The notes under the pieces are model-generated. The model had not been told where the DNA came from. It searched no databases and saw only the letters and a program-made list of their open reading frames with translations. The translations under genes and the position numbers were made by a program. Of a stretch of 35,343 nt of DNA, positions 14,218 to 22,606 are shown piece after piece. How positions within the stretch are numbered: the stretch's first letter is position 1; the number at the start of each line of letters is the position of its first letter. Source of the stretch: Paracoccus marcusii (GTDB lineage Bacteria; Pseudomonadota; Alphaproteobacteria; Rhodobacterales; Rhodobacteraceae); assembly GCF_006151785.1 (NCBI RefSeq), contig NZ_VDDD01000020.1, forward strand, positions 1 through 35,343, written 5' to 3'.

Positions 14218-15519
14218 TCAGATCTTGTCGCGCCCCGTGGCCACGATGCAGATCAACGAGATCACGGCGGCGCCCAGCAGATAGTATCCGACCTGCGCCA
14301 TGCCATAGTTCATCTGCAGCCAGGTCGCCGCATAAGGCGCCAGCGACGCGCCGAAGATGCCGGCAAAGTTGAACGTCAGCGACGACCCGGTATAGCGGAC
14401 CTGGGCCGGGAAGGGCGCGGCCAGCGCCGCCCCGATGACGCCATAGGTCAGGCCCATCAGCATCAGGCTGATCGTGACGAACAGATAGACGCTGGACTCG
14501 TTCTGGGCACTGCCCTGCATCAGCGACCCGAAGGACAGGGCAAAGGCCCCGATCAGGATGGTCACGATGATCAGGAAGCCATAGCGCCCGGTGCGATCCG
14601 CGATCTTGCCGGCAAAGGGGATCGTCAGGCCGAAGACGACCGATCCATAGATCTGGATCAGCAAGGCATCCTTGAACGGGATCCCCAGGACCTTAACGTT
14701 GTAGGACAACAGCCACGCCGTCGCCAGATAGAACAGCACGAAGGTCGCCAGCGCCGCGAAGGTGCCCAGGAAGACGCTCAGCTTGTGATGGCGGAACAGT
14801 TCGGCCAGGGGGACGGACACGCGCTTGTCCTTCTTCACGGCTTCGGCGAATTCGGGGGTCTCGGTGATGGACAGGCGGATCCACAGGCCGATCCCGACCA
14901 GCAGGATCGACGACAGGAACGGCAGCCGCCAGCCCCAGGCCAGCAGCTCGTCCTGGGTGATGAAGTGCAGCAGCACCCAGAAGAACCCCGACGACAGCAG
15001 AAGACCGACGGGCGCGCCCAGTTGCGGGAACATCCCGTACCAGCTGCGCTTGCCCTCGGGTGCGTTCTCGGTCGCCAGCAGCACGGCCCCGCCCCATTCG
15101 CCGCCCAGGCCGAAGCCCTGTCCGAACCGGCACAGCGCCAGCAGCAGCGGCGCCCAGACGCCGATCTGGTCATAGGTCGGCAGCAGGCCGATGGTGACGG
15201 TAGACACCCCCATCGTCAGAAGCGCGGCGACAAGCGTGGCCTTGCGCCCGATGCGGTCGCCGTAATGGCCAAAGACGATGGCCCCCAACGGCCGCGCAAA
15301 GAATGCGATCGAGAAGGTCGCAAAGGACGCCAGCAGCGCCGTGGTTGGGTCCGATCCCGGAAAGAACAGCGACGGAAAGATCAGCACCGCGGCCGTCGCA
15401 TAGATGTAGAAGTCGAAGAATTCGATCGTCGTGCCGATGAGGCTGGCCGTCAGGACCTGGGCGGGCGAATTGGCGGGAACCGCGCCGGCGGGCGGGGCGG
15501 ATGGTCGGGTGGATGTCAT
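14218..15519 (-). CDS. MFS transporter, metabolite:H+ symporter (MHS) type
   Basis: A 433-aa transporter with twelve predicted helices. Features of the MHS subfamily (ShiA, ProP, KgtP-like) are TTIEFFDFYIYATAA at helix 1, the loop motif GHYGDRIGRK (loop 2-3) and GLGGEWGGAVLLATE in helix 5. These carriers import organic acids, betaines or amino acid derivatives with protons. It is divergent from a gamma-glutamyltransferase at 15789, with a 269-bp shared upstream region, so it may import the substrate or take up the product of that enzyme. The substrate is not identifiable from the sequence. Confidence 0.88.
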   Translation of the reverse strand: MTSTRPSAPPAGAVPANSPAQVLTASLIGTTIEFFDFYIYATAAVLIFPSLFFPGSDPTTALLASFATFSIAFFARPLGAIVFGHYGDRIGRKATLVAALLTMGVSTVTIGLLPTYDQIGVWAPLLLALCRFGQGFGLGGEWGGAVLLATENAPEGKRSWYGMFPQLGAPVGLLLSSGFFWVLLHFITQDELLAWGWRLPFLSSILLVGIGLWIRLSITETPEFAEAVKKDKRVSVPLAELFRHHKLSVFLGTFAALATFVLFYLATAWLLSYNVKVLGIPFKDALLIQIYGSVVFGLTIPFAGKIADRTGRYGFLIIVTILIGAFALSFGSLMQGSAQNESSVYLFVTISLMLMGLTYGVIGAALAAPFPAQVRYTGSSLTFNFAGIFGASLAPYAATWLQMNYGMAQVGYYLLGAAVISLICIVATGRDKI

Positions 15520-15788
15520 GGCGGGTCCATAGGGCGCATGATTTCAGAGGATCTCGGCCCGTGCGCTGCGACCGGCGCTGATGATGCAGCCCTGATGCGT
15601 CGGCCTGTACGGAGGAGGATCGTCGGATGGCCGTTCCGTCGTGAACGACCGGTGCCGACTTAACCGGACGACCGGCGGTGTCAAGTTTGCACATGTCGGG
15701 CGGCCCGCCCTTGCATGACGCTGCCCGGCGCGCTCAGGTGGGGCGGGGCGTCCCCCCGCAGGCGATGTCGATCACGGAAGGCCAGGCC

Positions 15789-17363
15789 ATGTCGAATTTC
15801 TCCAGAACGCAACGCATCCGCAAGGAGGTCGTCTGGACCGATGGCGGCGTCGTCGCCGCGCAGCATCGCAAGGCGGCCGAGGTCGGCGCCGCGGTCCTGG
15901 CCGCCGGGGGCGACGCGATGGACGCGGCGGTCGCGATATCCTTCGCGGTGGGCGTGGTCGAGCCGTGGATGTCGGGTCCGATGGGCGGTGGCATGATGAC
16001 CCTGTGGCGCGCGGGTGAACAGCGGGCCGAGACGATCGAGTTCGGGATGCGCGCACCCGCGGGCCTTGACGCAGCCGACTATCCGCTGGAGCCGGGGCGG
16101 CAGGCGGCGGACCTGTTTCCCTGGACGCGCGTCAGGGACGACCGCAACATCTATGGCGCGACCTCTGTCGCGGTGCCGGGCACGGTCGCCGGGATGGCGC
16201 TGGCCCATCGGCAGTACGGGACCCGCGACTGGGGCGATCTGCTGGCCCCCGCCGTGGCCTTGGCAGAGGAGGGGATGCTGCTCGACTGGTATTCGTCGCT
16301 GTTGATCGCGTCCGCGGCGCGCCAGCTGGCGCAGGACCCCGATGCGGCGGCGCTGTTCCTGGCGGACGGGCAATGGCCCGACATCGCCGGTTGGACCACG
16401 GCCTCGGCCGCGCGACTGGATCAGCGCGTCCATGCGGACACCCTGCGCCGGCTGGCCGAACATGGTGCCCGGGATTTTTATCACGGCGACATCGGCCGGA
16501 TGCTGGTCGACGACGTCCGCGCCAAGGGCGGCTGCCTGTCGATGGAGGATCTGCGCAGCTATCAGGCAGAGGCCCGTGCGCCCCGGACGGTCCGCTATCG
16601 CGATGCCGTCATCCATGCGCCGTCGGGTCTGTCCGCGGGGGCGGAACTGGTCACGGCCCTGCAGCAGATGCAGGCGGCCTTCGATCCCGGTGATGCGCCG
16701 TCGGCGGCCAGCTATGCCGCGCTGGCGTCAGGCCTGGGCGATGCCTATCGCGACCGGCTGGCCCATGCGGGCGACACGGGGGAAAGCCCGCGCGCCCCGG
16801 CCTGCACCACCAGCTTCAGCGTCGTGGACCGGCACGGCAACATGGTGAACGTCACCCAGACCCTGCTGTCGATGTTCGGCAGCCATGTCGTGTCCGGGCA
16901 GACCGGGATGCTGTTGAACAACGGCATCATGTGGTTCGACCCCGAGCAGGGTCGACCGAATTCGCTGGCGCCGGGCAAGCGGTGCCTGATGAACGTCTGT
17001 CCCACCGTCGGGCAGGTGGGCGACCGGATGTTCGCCATCGGCGCGTCGGGCGGCCGCAAGATCCTGCCTGCGGTGGCCAACCTGGTCAGCTTCATGGCGG
17101 ATTTTGGGATGGACCTGGAACAGGCGTTCCACACGCCGCGGATCGACGCCTCCGCCGCGACAGGCACGGTCATGGACGAGGATCTGCCGCAGGACGTGGC
17201 GCAGGCGCTGGCCGCCCTAGGCCCCGTGACGACCGCCCGGCGAACGGTCCATCCCTATGCCTTCGCCGTGCCCGCGGGCGTCATGCGCCAGGCGGGCCGG
17301 AACTGCGGCGCGACCGAGATCATGAGCCCCTGGGGCGACGCCGTCTGCGAAGCGGACGTGTGA
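15789..17363 (+). CDS. gamma-glutamyltransferase family protein (second copy)
   Basis: A 524-aa GGT-fold Ntn hydrolase. The large subunit has GGDAMDAAVAISFAVGVVEPW (40-60) and the GGG of MSGPMGGGMM. The small subunit would begin at Thr340 in CTTSFSVVD, followed by VNVTQTLLSMFGSHV and MLLNNGIMWFDP, close to the canonical gamma-glutamyltransferase block (TTxFSVVD), with Ser where glutathione hydrolases usually have His. No signal peptide is seen, suggesting a cytoplasmic enzyme. The chosen ATG has GGAAGG about 7 nt upstream; earlier in-frame ATGs at 15678 and 15765 lack this. It is divergent from the MFS transporter. It is clearly distinct in sequence from the 9292-10830 copy. Confidence 0.87.
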   Translation: MSNFSRTQRIRKEVVWTDGGVVAAQHRKAAEVGAAVLAAGGDAMDAAVAISFAVGVVEPWMSGPMGGGMMTLWRAGEQRAETIEFGMRAPAGLDAADYPLEPGRQAADLFPWTRVRDDRNIYGATSVAVPGTVAGMALAHRQYGTRDWGDLLAPAVALAEEGMLLDWYSSLLIASAARQLAQDPDAAALFLADGQWPDIAGWTTASAARLDQRVHADTLRRLAEHGARDFYHGDIGRMLVDDVRAKGGCLSMEDLRSYQAEARAPRTVRYRDAVIHAPSGLSAGAELVTALQQMQAAFDPGDAPSAASYAALASGLGDAYRDRLAHAGDTGESPRAPACTTSFSVVDRHGNMVNVTQTLLSMFGSHVVSGQTGMLLNNGIMWFDPEQGRPNSLAPGKRCLMNVCPTVGQVGDRMFAIGASGGRKILPAVANLVSFMADFGMDLEQAFHTPRIDASAATGTVMDEDLPQDVAQALAALGPVTTARRTVHPYAFAVPAGVMRQAGRNCGATEIMSPWGDAVCEADV

Positions 17364-17370
17364 TCGCCAA

Positions 17371-17399
17371 GCGTCATCCGCAGGATCTGCGGGTGACGC
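17371..17399. terminator. terminator-like hairpin after the second GGT gene
   Basis: GCGTCATCCGCA (17371-17382) pairs with TGCGGGTGACGC (17388-17399) with one G-T pair and a 5-nt loop, 8 bp after the GGT stop. Before the element inserted, this hairpin would also have lain about 40 bp downstream of tRNA-Thr on the minus strand, so it may once have served both. Confidence 0.55.
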
Positions 17400-17439
17400 A
17401 ACAACCCTGCGGCGCGGGATCTGGGTGCATCTGTGGGTG

Positions 17440-17467
17440 AATGGTGCTGTGAAAGAGGATTGAACTC
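17440..17467. repeat. attachment-site repeat, tRNA-distal copy
   Basis: A 28-bp direct repeat of 19041-19068 with one mismatch (A at 17453, G at 19054). It reproduces the 3' end of tRNA-Thr including CCA, without the rest of the tRNA, and marks the far end of the integrated element. Confidence 0.78.
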
Positions 17468-17533
17468 GGCGCATTTCGTTGCAGTATACTGTATTTGTTA
17501 ATGAATTTAAGGGCGCTGACAAGCCTTGTATAC

Positions 17534-17612
17534 CACCTCCGTGCCCTACCCGCCAGACTGAAGGAAACCAAGCAGCGCGCTGAAGGCATATGGTAGGAAG
17601 GCTTCGGAGGTG
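17534..17612. repeat. two-part inverted repeat inside the element
   Basis: CACCTCCG (17534-17541) pairs with CGGAGGTG (17605-17612), and inside it CCTACC (17545-17550) pairs with GGTAGG (17592-17597). The result is a long, interrupted hairpin of about 80 nt near the tRNA-distal end, between the att repeat and the DUF6680-like gene. It could be a structured RNA, a terminator or a recombination arm region. Confidence 0.4.
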
Positions 17613-17647
17613 CAACGGAGGGCTTGTGCGGGTGACGTGAACTTACT

Positions 17648-18190
17648 CTAAATGTCCTGCTGTTGAGTTGGCGCGGCAGGGTCAACCAGGGACCTTACAT
17701 CGACGGGCACATTCCGATGACCATAAAGGACCTGCAAGGCCGCGCGGCGCAGTTCGCGCATTTCGGTTTCATCAGTTGCCCATTGCTCTGGTGCATATGC
17801 TCCACGCAAGATGTCTAGTTGGCTGATGTTCGTTCCGACCACCTTGGACATGTCTGACAGGAGGAGGCCGATTGCGCTTTGAAATCGCTCAAATGTCAGA
17901 CCCATAGTCTCTGGGTTTTTCCACCCTGCGTCTTCTGTCATGCGCATCACCTCACGGTAGCTTTCGCGAACCGCTTTGCTCTTGTGAAAGTAGATCGGAA
18001 CCATGTTTAATGCGCCGACAAACTCCGGATTCAGTGGGTGACGACGAAGACGCATCATGCATCCGTAAACAGTCTGCCGCGCTTGCCTTTTTTCGCTGCG
18101 GCCTTGGTGCCAAAGGGTTACGGCCACCGCAAAGATCGGGCCGAAAAAAGTTGCAATCACTACTGCCCAGTCCACTGACGCCCAGTCCAT
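17648..18190 (-). CDS. DUF6680-like membrane-anchored protein
   Basis: A 180-aa protein with one N-terminal membrane helix (about residues 8-26, WAVVIATFFGPIFAVAVTLW) followed by a basic stop-transfer segment (QGRSEKRQARQ). A helical cytoplasmic region has LNPEFVGALNMVPIYFH (about 45-61) and a LDILRGAYAPEQW motif. The layout and these blocks resemble DUF6680, a family without known function often seen in variable genome regions; I make that match from memory. AGGAG lies about 7 nt before the ATG at 18190; the alternative start at 18229 is weaker. It is the only apparently intact cargo gene of the element and lies in the same orientation as the integrase fragment. Confidence 0.65.
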   Translation of the reverse strand: MDWASVDWAVVIATFFGPIFAVAVTLWHQGRSEKRQARQTVYGCMMRLRRHPLNPEFVGALNMVPIYFHKSKAVRESYREVMRMTEDAGWKNPETMGLTFERFQSAIGLLLSDMSKVVGTNISQLDILRGAYAPEQWATDETEMRELRRAALQVLYGHRNVPVDVRSLVDPAAPTQQQDI

Positions 18191-18268
18191 GCGGCTCTCC
18201 TGCAATCCATTCTCGACTATTCTCTGCACATGAGCCTTTCAGCGCAAGGACGCTTGAAAAAAGACGAC

Positions 18269-18964
18269 TTAAAGGCCGGAGCATCCACCCGCACGGAAAC
18301 CGCCGTGAGACCATTCGGCTTTCCCGTTGGCGAGATGATCGCGTTCCCAGAGTTTGAACGCATCGGTGATTGAGAAGTCAGCTGGGGAGGGCGGCTGTTC
18401 GGGGAATGTGGGGGGGACCCAAGCGGGAAACCTCTCGGCCAGCGGGTCAGGGCGGAAGTCGCCTTCAGACCGGCGATGTTGGAAGTCAGCCCATTCTTTC
18501 GCAACCATATGCACCTGCCCGATGAACCGATGGCGGCTGTAATCGTCTGCGTTCAGCGCGGCCCGAAGAAGCAACCTGTCCGCGTCGTCGCCATACCACT
18601 TTGCCAATCCCTCGGGGGTGGCATCTGGCACAGCCGTCTTCTCCCGAAGGATCGCCCAAAGCTGGGTCTCTCCCGGCTCTTGTTCGACCATCGCGTCCAA
18701 CTCACGCCGCCACTCGCCAGCAAGGGCTACAAGCTGGGCGAAGGGGATCATCGCCGGGCCGGAGCGCATTGCCTGCCACTCCCGTTGCAATTCTTCATAG
18801 CGAAGGGAAAATCGACGCTTGGCTTCTGCCGGGTCTTTCGTGCGGAGGGATTCTTTCAGGACCGGGCGGGCGCCAGCGCGCACCAGATCGGAAGGTGACC
18901 GGACTGTCAGATAGTAGATGCCGGTCTTCGGATGCTTAGTCGGACTGGGCATTCGGAGGGCCAT
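18269..18964 (-). pseudogene. truncated tyrosine-type integrase
   Basis: A 231-aa fragment matching the N-terminal part of DUF6538-type phage/island integrases: MPSPTKHPKTGIYYLTVRSP, then LRTKDPAEAKRRF, a helical arm-binding region, and the beginning of the core-binding domain (DAFKLWERDHLANGK). The frame ends soon after in an unrelated GGFRAGGCSGL tail. The whole catalytic domain with the R-H-R-Y residues is missing; intact members are usually around 400 aa or more. The ATG at 18964 has AGAGGTGG upstream. The gene begins about 80 bp from the tRNA 3' end, as expected for the integrase of this element. The product cannot recombine DNA, so the element is probably immobile. Confidence 0.75.
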
Positions 18965-19040
18965 GTATGCCACCTCTGTATACCACTGAGGGGGCTTCAA
19001 GCCTCTGAACTACCACAAGTTCTTGCATATACTCAAGAAA

Positions 19041-19068
19041 AATGGTGCTGTGAGAGAGGATTGAACTC
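19041..19068. repeat. attachment-site repeat within tRNA-Thr
   Basis: The tRNA-proximal copy of the 28-bp repeat (27/28 identical to 17440-17467). It covers the tRNA 3' end from two bases beyond CCA through the acceptor and T-arm. Confidence 0.78.
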
Positions 19069-19117
19069 TCGACCTCACCCTTACCAAGGGTGTGCTCTAC
19101 CACTGAGCTACCACAGC
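19043..19117 (-). tRNA. tRNA-Thr(GGT)
   Basis: Read on the minus strand, the 75-nt sequence folds as a full cloverleaf. The acceptor GCTGTGG pairs with TCACAGC (one G-U). The D-arm is AGCTCAGTGGTAGAGC. The anticodon stem CACCC/GGGTG encloses the loop TTGGTAA with anticodon GGT. The T-arm GAGAG-TTCAATC-CTCTC is intact, followed by discriminator A and an encoded CCA. It decodes ACC and ACU threonine codons. Its 3' end is the integration site of the adjacent element and has been preserved intact. Confidence 0.93.
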
Positions 19118-19254
19118 AACGTGAGGGGGCGTTTAGACAAAGGTTTCGACCCCTGCAAGGGGGTCCGAACGATTTTTCGGGATTTTGGCGATTGATCGCG
19201 CGCGGCGTGTGCGTTTGCTGGACGTGCGGCCCGCGCGGCGCTAACAGGACTGCC

Positions 19255-19425
19255 ATGACCGACCGACGCAATGACAAGCCAAGCCCCGACAGCCGCGAGG
19301 AACGCCTGCGACAGGCGCTGCGCGCGAATCTGACACGGCGCAAGGAACAGGCGCGGGCGCGGGCGGATCGGGACGACAACAAGACTGCCCCGGATGCGGG
19401 CGGCGAGACAGGCAAGGACAGCTGA
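19255..19425 (+). CDS. small charged protein upstream of murA
   Basis: A 56-aa, highly charged, Arg/Asp-rich protein with no membrane segment, probably a single helix ([23 protein letters not shown]). I recall similar short ORFs directly upstream of murA in Rhodobacterales, but no function is known. The ATG is preceded by AGGACTGCC. Its stop shares one base with the murA start (TGATG at 19423-19427), so it is translationally coupled to murA. Confidence 0.68.
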   Translation: MTDRRNDKPSPDSREERLRQALRANLTRRKEQARARADRDDNKTAPDAGGETGKDS

Positions 19426-20696
19426 TGGACCAGATCATCGTCACGGGGAACGGCCCCCTTCACGGGGAAATCCCCATCGCGGGTGCCAAGAACGCCTGCC
19501 TGACGCTGATGCCCGCGACGCTGCTGACCGATCAGCCGCTGACGCTGACCAATGCGCCGCGCCTGTCCGACATTCGCACCATGACCGCACTGCTGGGCTC
19601 GCTTGGGGCCGAGGTCGCCAGCCTTCAGGAAGGCCAGGTTCTGGCGCTGTCCAGCCATGCGATGGCCAGCCACCGGGCGGAATACGACATCGTGCGCAAG
19701 ATGCGTGCCTCGATCCTGGTGCTGGGGCCGATGCTGGCGCGGGACGGCGTGGCCGAGGTGTCGCTGCCCGGCGGCTGCGCGATCGGCGCGCGGCCCGTGG
19801 ACCTGCACCTGCGCGCGCTGGAGGCGATGGGCGCGACGCTGGACCTGTGCGAGGGCTATGTCCACGCCAAGGCACCGGCGGGGGGCCTGAAGGGCGCGGT
19901 CTTCGAGTTCCCGGTCGTGTCGGTGGGCGCGACGGAAAACGCGCTGATGGCCGCCACGCTGGCGCGCGGCACGACCGTCTTGAAGAACGCCGCGCGCGAG
20001 CCCGAGATCGTCGATCTGGCCCGCTGCCTGCGCGCGATGGGCGCACAGATCGAGGGCGAGGGGACCGGGACCATCACCATCCAGGGTGTGCAGGCCCTGC
20101 ATGGCGCGACGCATCCGGTGGTGACCGACCGGATCGAACTGGGCACCTATATGCTGGCGCCCGCCATGTGCGGTGGCGAAGTCGAGCTGCTGGGTGGCCG
20201 GATCGAGCTGCTGGCGGCCTTCTGCGAGAAGCTGGACGAGGCCGGGATCAGCGTCGAGGAGACCGAGCGCGGGCTCAAGGTCGCGCGCAGGAACGGCCGC
20301 GTGCGCGCTGTCGATGTTCGGACCGAGCCCTTCCCCGGTTTCCCCACCGACCTGCAGGCGCAGTTCATGGCCCTGATGTGCCTGGCCGAGGGCACGTCGG
20401 TGCTGGAGGAGACAATCTTCGAGAACCGCTTCATGCACGCGCCCGAACTGGCCCGCATGGGCGCGCAGATCGAGGTTCATGGCGGCCATGCGACCGTCAC
20501 CGGGGTCGAGAAGCTGCGCGGGGCGCCGGTGATGGCCACCGACCTGCGCGCCTCGGTCAGCCTGATCCTGGCCGGGATGGCCGCGCAGGGGCAGACGACC
20601 GTCAGCCGCGTCTATCACCTGGATCGCGGTTACGAACATGTCGTGCGCAAGCTGCGCGGCGTGGGTGCCCATATCGAACGCGTCAAGGAGGAGTGA
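19425..20696 (+). CDS. murA: UDP-N-acetylglucosamine 1-carboxyvinyltransferase
   Basis: MurA, 423 aa, transfers enolpyruvate from PEP to UDP-GlcNAc, the first committed step of peptidoglycan synthesis in the cytoplasm. The substrate-binding K22-N23 (GAKNA), the catalytic Cys118 in [14 protein letters not shown] (the fosfomycin target; Cys115 in E. coli) and the Asp of [11 protein letters not shown] are all present. The length is normal. It is coupled to the small gene upstream and followed 3 nt later by a DUF2948 gene. The Cys, rather than Asp, predicts ordinary fosfomycin sensitivity of the enzyme. Confidence 0.97.
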   Translation: MDQIIVTGNGPLHGEIPIAGAKNACLTLMPATLLTDQPLTLTNAPRLSDIRTMTALLGSLGAEVASLQEGQVLALSSHAMASHRAEYDIVRKMRASILVLGPMLARDGVAEVSLPGGCAIGARPVDLHLRALEAMGATLDLCEGYVHAKAPAGGLKGAVFEFPVVSVGATENALMAATLARGTTVLKNAAREPEIVDLARCLRAMGAQIEGEGTGTITIQGVQALHGATHPVVTDRIELGTYMLAPAMCGGEVELLGGRIELLAAFCEKLDEAGISVEETERGLKVARRNGRVRAVDVRTEPFPGFPTDLQAQFMALMCLAEGTSVLEETIFENRFMHAPELARMGAQIEVHGGHATVTGVEKLRGAPVMATDLRASVSLILAGMAAQGQTTVSRVYHLDRGYEHVVRKLRGVGAHIERVKEE

Positions 20697-20699
20697 TCC

Positions 20700-21176
20700 A
20701 TGGCAGAGGATGCCCGTTTCGCCGATGCCGACCCCCGGCCGCTGGCCCTGAGGGCCGAGGACGAGGCCGACCTGCGCATCCTGTCTTCGCTGGTCCAGGA
20801 TGCGGTGCTGACAGGCGCCGACATCAGTCATGATGCCAAGGCGCGGCGGCTGTCGCTGCTGATCACGCGCTTTCGGTGGGAGGATGCCGCGGACGCCCGG
20901 TTGCAGAACCGCGAATTCGAACGCGTGCGTTCGGTGCTGGTCATCAGCGACGTGATGCGCGTCGTCAGCGACGGCGTCGGGCACGACGGGGACACCGTCC
21001 TGTCGCTGCTGGCGATCCGCTGGCAGGCTGGAGAGGACGGGACAGGTCGCCTGTCGCTGGATTTCGCGGGGGACGGGACCATCCTGGCCGATGTGGAATG
21101 CATCAATCTGGACCTGCGCGACGTGACGCGCCCGCATCGGGCGGTGTCGGGCAAGGCACCGCGGCATCCTGACTAG
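20700..21176 (+). CDS. DUF2948 family protein
   Basis: A 158-aa soluble protein of DUF2948, an alphaproteobacterial family without known function. Characteristic segments are RAEDEADLRILSSLVQDAV, a SLLITRFRWED block and a closing ILADVECINLDLRDVTRPH. AAGGAGG lies inside the murA end, and the gap to murA is 3 nt, so it is in the murA transcript. I recall it commonly preceding hisD in Rhodobacterales. The ATG at 20700 fits both the ribosome site and the family length. Confidence 0.85.
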   Translation: MAEDARFADADPRPLALRAEDEADLRILSSLVQDAVLTGADISHDAKARRLSLLITRFRWEDAADARLQNREFERVRSVLVISDVMRVVSDGVGHDGDTVLSLLAIRWQAGEDGTGRLSLDFAGDGTILADVECINLDLRDVTRPHRAVSGKAPRHPD

Positions 21177-21217
21177 GGCCGCTTCCGGGTCTTTGGGCAA
21201 GAACGAAGCCCGCGGCA

Positions 21218-21260
21218 TCCTGTCCGCCCCCTGACGCTTGAGCCGGACGGGGGCGCAGGA
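21218..21260 (+). terminator. hairpin between DUF2948 and hisD
   Basis: TCCTG (21218-21222) and CGCCCCC (21225-21231) pair with GGGGGCG (21249-21255) and CAGGA (21256-21260), with a 2-nt bulge and a 17-nt loop. An alternative pairing GTCCG/CGGAC (21222-21226 with 21244-21248) is possible. It may be a terminator or leader structure; no T-tract follows. Confidence 0.4.
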
Positions 21261-21292
21261 TAGGGGCGCGCGGGAACACGAAGGGAATGATG

Positions 21293-22606
21293 ATGCCGGT
21301 CTTTCTGAACAGCACCGATGCCGATTTCGAACAGGGCTTCCGCGCGATGCTGGGTGCCAAGCGCGAGGATTCGTCGGACGTGAACGACGCGGTCACCGCC
21401 ATCATCCGCGATGTCCGCGACCGCGGCGACGCGGCCCTGTGCGATCTGACGACCCGGTTCGACCGGCTGGACCTGACGCCTGCGACGCTGCGCTTCTCGC
21501 CCAAGGAGATCGCGGAGCAGGTGGCCCGCGTGACGCCCGAGGACCGCGCCGCCCTGGCCTTGGCGGCCGAGCGCATCCGCGCCTATCACGCCCGCCAGAT
21601 GCCCGAGGATGCCAGTTGGACCGACCCCGAGGGTGCGACCCTTGGCTGGCGGTGGAGTGCCGTGTCGGCGGCAGGCCTCTATGTGCCGGGCGGGCAGGCG
21701 GCCTATCCCTCCAGCGTGCTGATGAACGCGATCCCGGCGCGTGTCGCGGGGGTGGAACGGCTGGTTATCTGCGTGCCGACGCCGGACGGGGTGATCAACC
21801 CGCTGGTCCTGCTGGCGGCGCAGCTGTCGGGGGTGGATGAGATCTATCGCATCGGGGGCGCGCAGGCGGTGGCGGCGATGGCTTACGGCACGGACACCAT
21901 CGCGCCGGTCGACAAGATCACCGGTCCCGGCAACGCCTATGTCGCCGCGGCCAAGCGGCAGGTGTTCGGCCGCGTGGGCATCGACATGATTGCGGGCCCG
22001 TCCGAGGTTCTGGTCATCACGGACGCGGACCAGAACCCCGAATGGCTGGCTTGGGACCTGCTGGCGCAGGCCGAGCATGACGCGGATGCGCAGTCGATCC
22101 TGATCACCACCGACCCCGCCATGGCCCGAGCGGTCGCGACCGAGGTCGAGCGGATCATACCGACGCTGGATCGCGCGGCCATTGCGGGGGCCAGCTGGCG
22201 TGATTACGGCACGCTGATCGTCGTGGATGACCTGGATCAGGCCGCAGCCCTGTCGAACCGCATCGCGCCCGAGCATCTGGAACTGTGCGTGGCCGACCCC
22301 GAGGGGCTGGCGGCCAAATGCATCCACGCCGGCGCGATCTTTCTGGGCGCGCATACGCCCGAGGCGGTGGGCGACTATGTCAGCGGCCCGAATCACGTCC
22401 TGCCCACGGCACGGTCGGCGCGGTTCAGTTCCGGCCTGTCGGTGATGGATTTCCTCAAGCGCACGACCATGGCGCGGCTGACGCCGGGGGCATTGGCCGC
22501 GATCGGTCCCGCCGCGGTGCGTCTGGCCGCATCCGAGGGCTTGCAGGCGCATGGCGCTTCGGTTCAGGCTCGGCTCGGGACACTGAACGAAAGACCGCTG
22601 GAATGA
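21293..22606 (+). CDS. hisD: histidinol dehydrogenase
   Basis: HisD oxidises L-histidinol to L-histidine in two NAD-dependent steps, the last reactions of histidine synthesis. The family signature IDMIAGPSEVLVI is present, as are the zinc/active-site residues in AEHDADAQSIL, IAPEHLEL and GPNHVLPT. Three ATGs stand in tandem (21287, 21290, 21293); the third is spaced 6 nt from AAGGGA and is my choice, giving 437 aa, a normal length. The stop overlaps the UPF0262 start (ATGA at 22603-22606), as expected for the hisD-UPF0262 pair in this clade. Confidence 0.96.
   Translation: MPVFLNSTDADFEQGFRAMLGAKREDSSDVNDAVTAIIRDVRDRGDAALCDLTTRFDRLDLTPATLRFSPKEIAEQVARVTPEDRAALALAAERIRAYHARQMPEDASWTDPEGATLGWRWSAVSAAGLYVPGGQAAYPSSVLMNAIPARVAGVERLVICVPTPDGVINPLVLLAAQLSGVDEIYRIGGAQAVAAMAYGTDTIAPVDKITGPGNAYVAAAKRQVFGRVGIDMIAGPSEVLVITDADQNPEWLAWDLLAQAEHDADAQSILITTDPAMARAVATEVERIIPTLDRAAIAGASWRDYGTLIVVDDLDQAAALSNRIAPEHLELCVADPEGLAAKCIHAGAIFLGAHTPEAVGDYVSGPNHVLPTARSARFSSGLSVMDFLKRTTMARLTPGALAAIGPAAVRLAASEGLQAHGASVQARLGTLNERPLE

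Larger units (their letters stand above)
17440..19040. mobile_element. remnant integrated element in tRNA-Thr, 1.6 kb
   Basis: The segment is bounded by a 28-bp direct repeat (17440-17467 and 19041-19068) whose right copy is the 3' end of an intact tRNA-Thr gene. This is the usual footprint of tyrosine-recombinase integration that rebuilds the tRNA. The interior is visibly richer in A and T than its flanks, notably at 17464-17515. It holds an integrase fragment next to the tRNA, where an element's integrase normally lies, and a DUF6680-like gene. No replication, transfer or phage structural genes are present. The element has probably lost most of its interior. Confidence 0.75.

Noticed and set aside
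14116..15663. Plus-strand open frame (515 codons) opposite the MFS gene
   Set aside because: Antisense shadow; the MFS reading has clear helices and motifs.
18936..21218. Minus-strand open frame (760 codons) across tRNA-Thr, murA and DUF2948
   Set aside because: It reads through a tRNA gene and opposite two well-supported genes; the composition is typical of a shadow frame.
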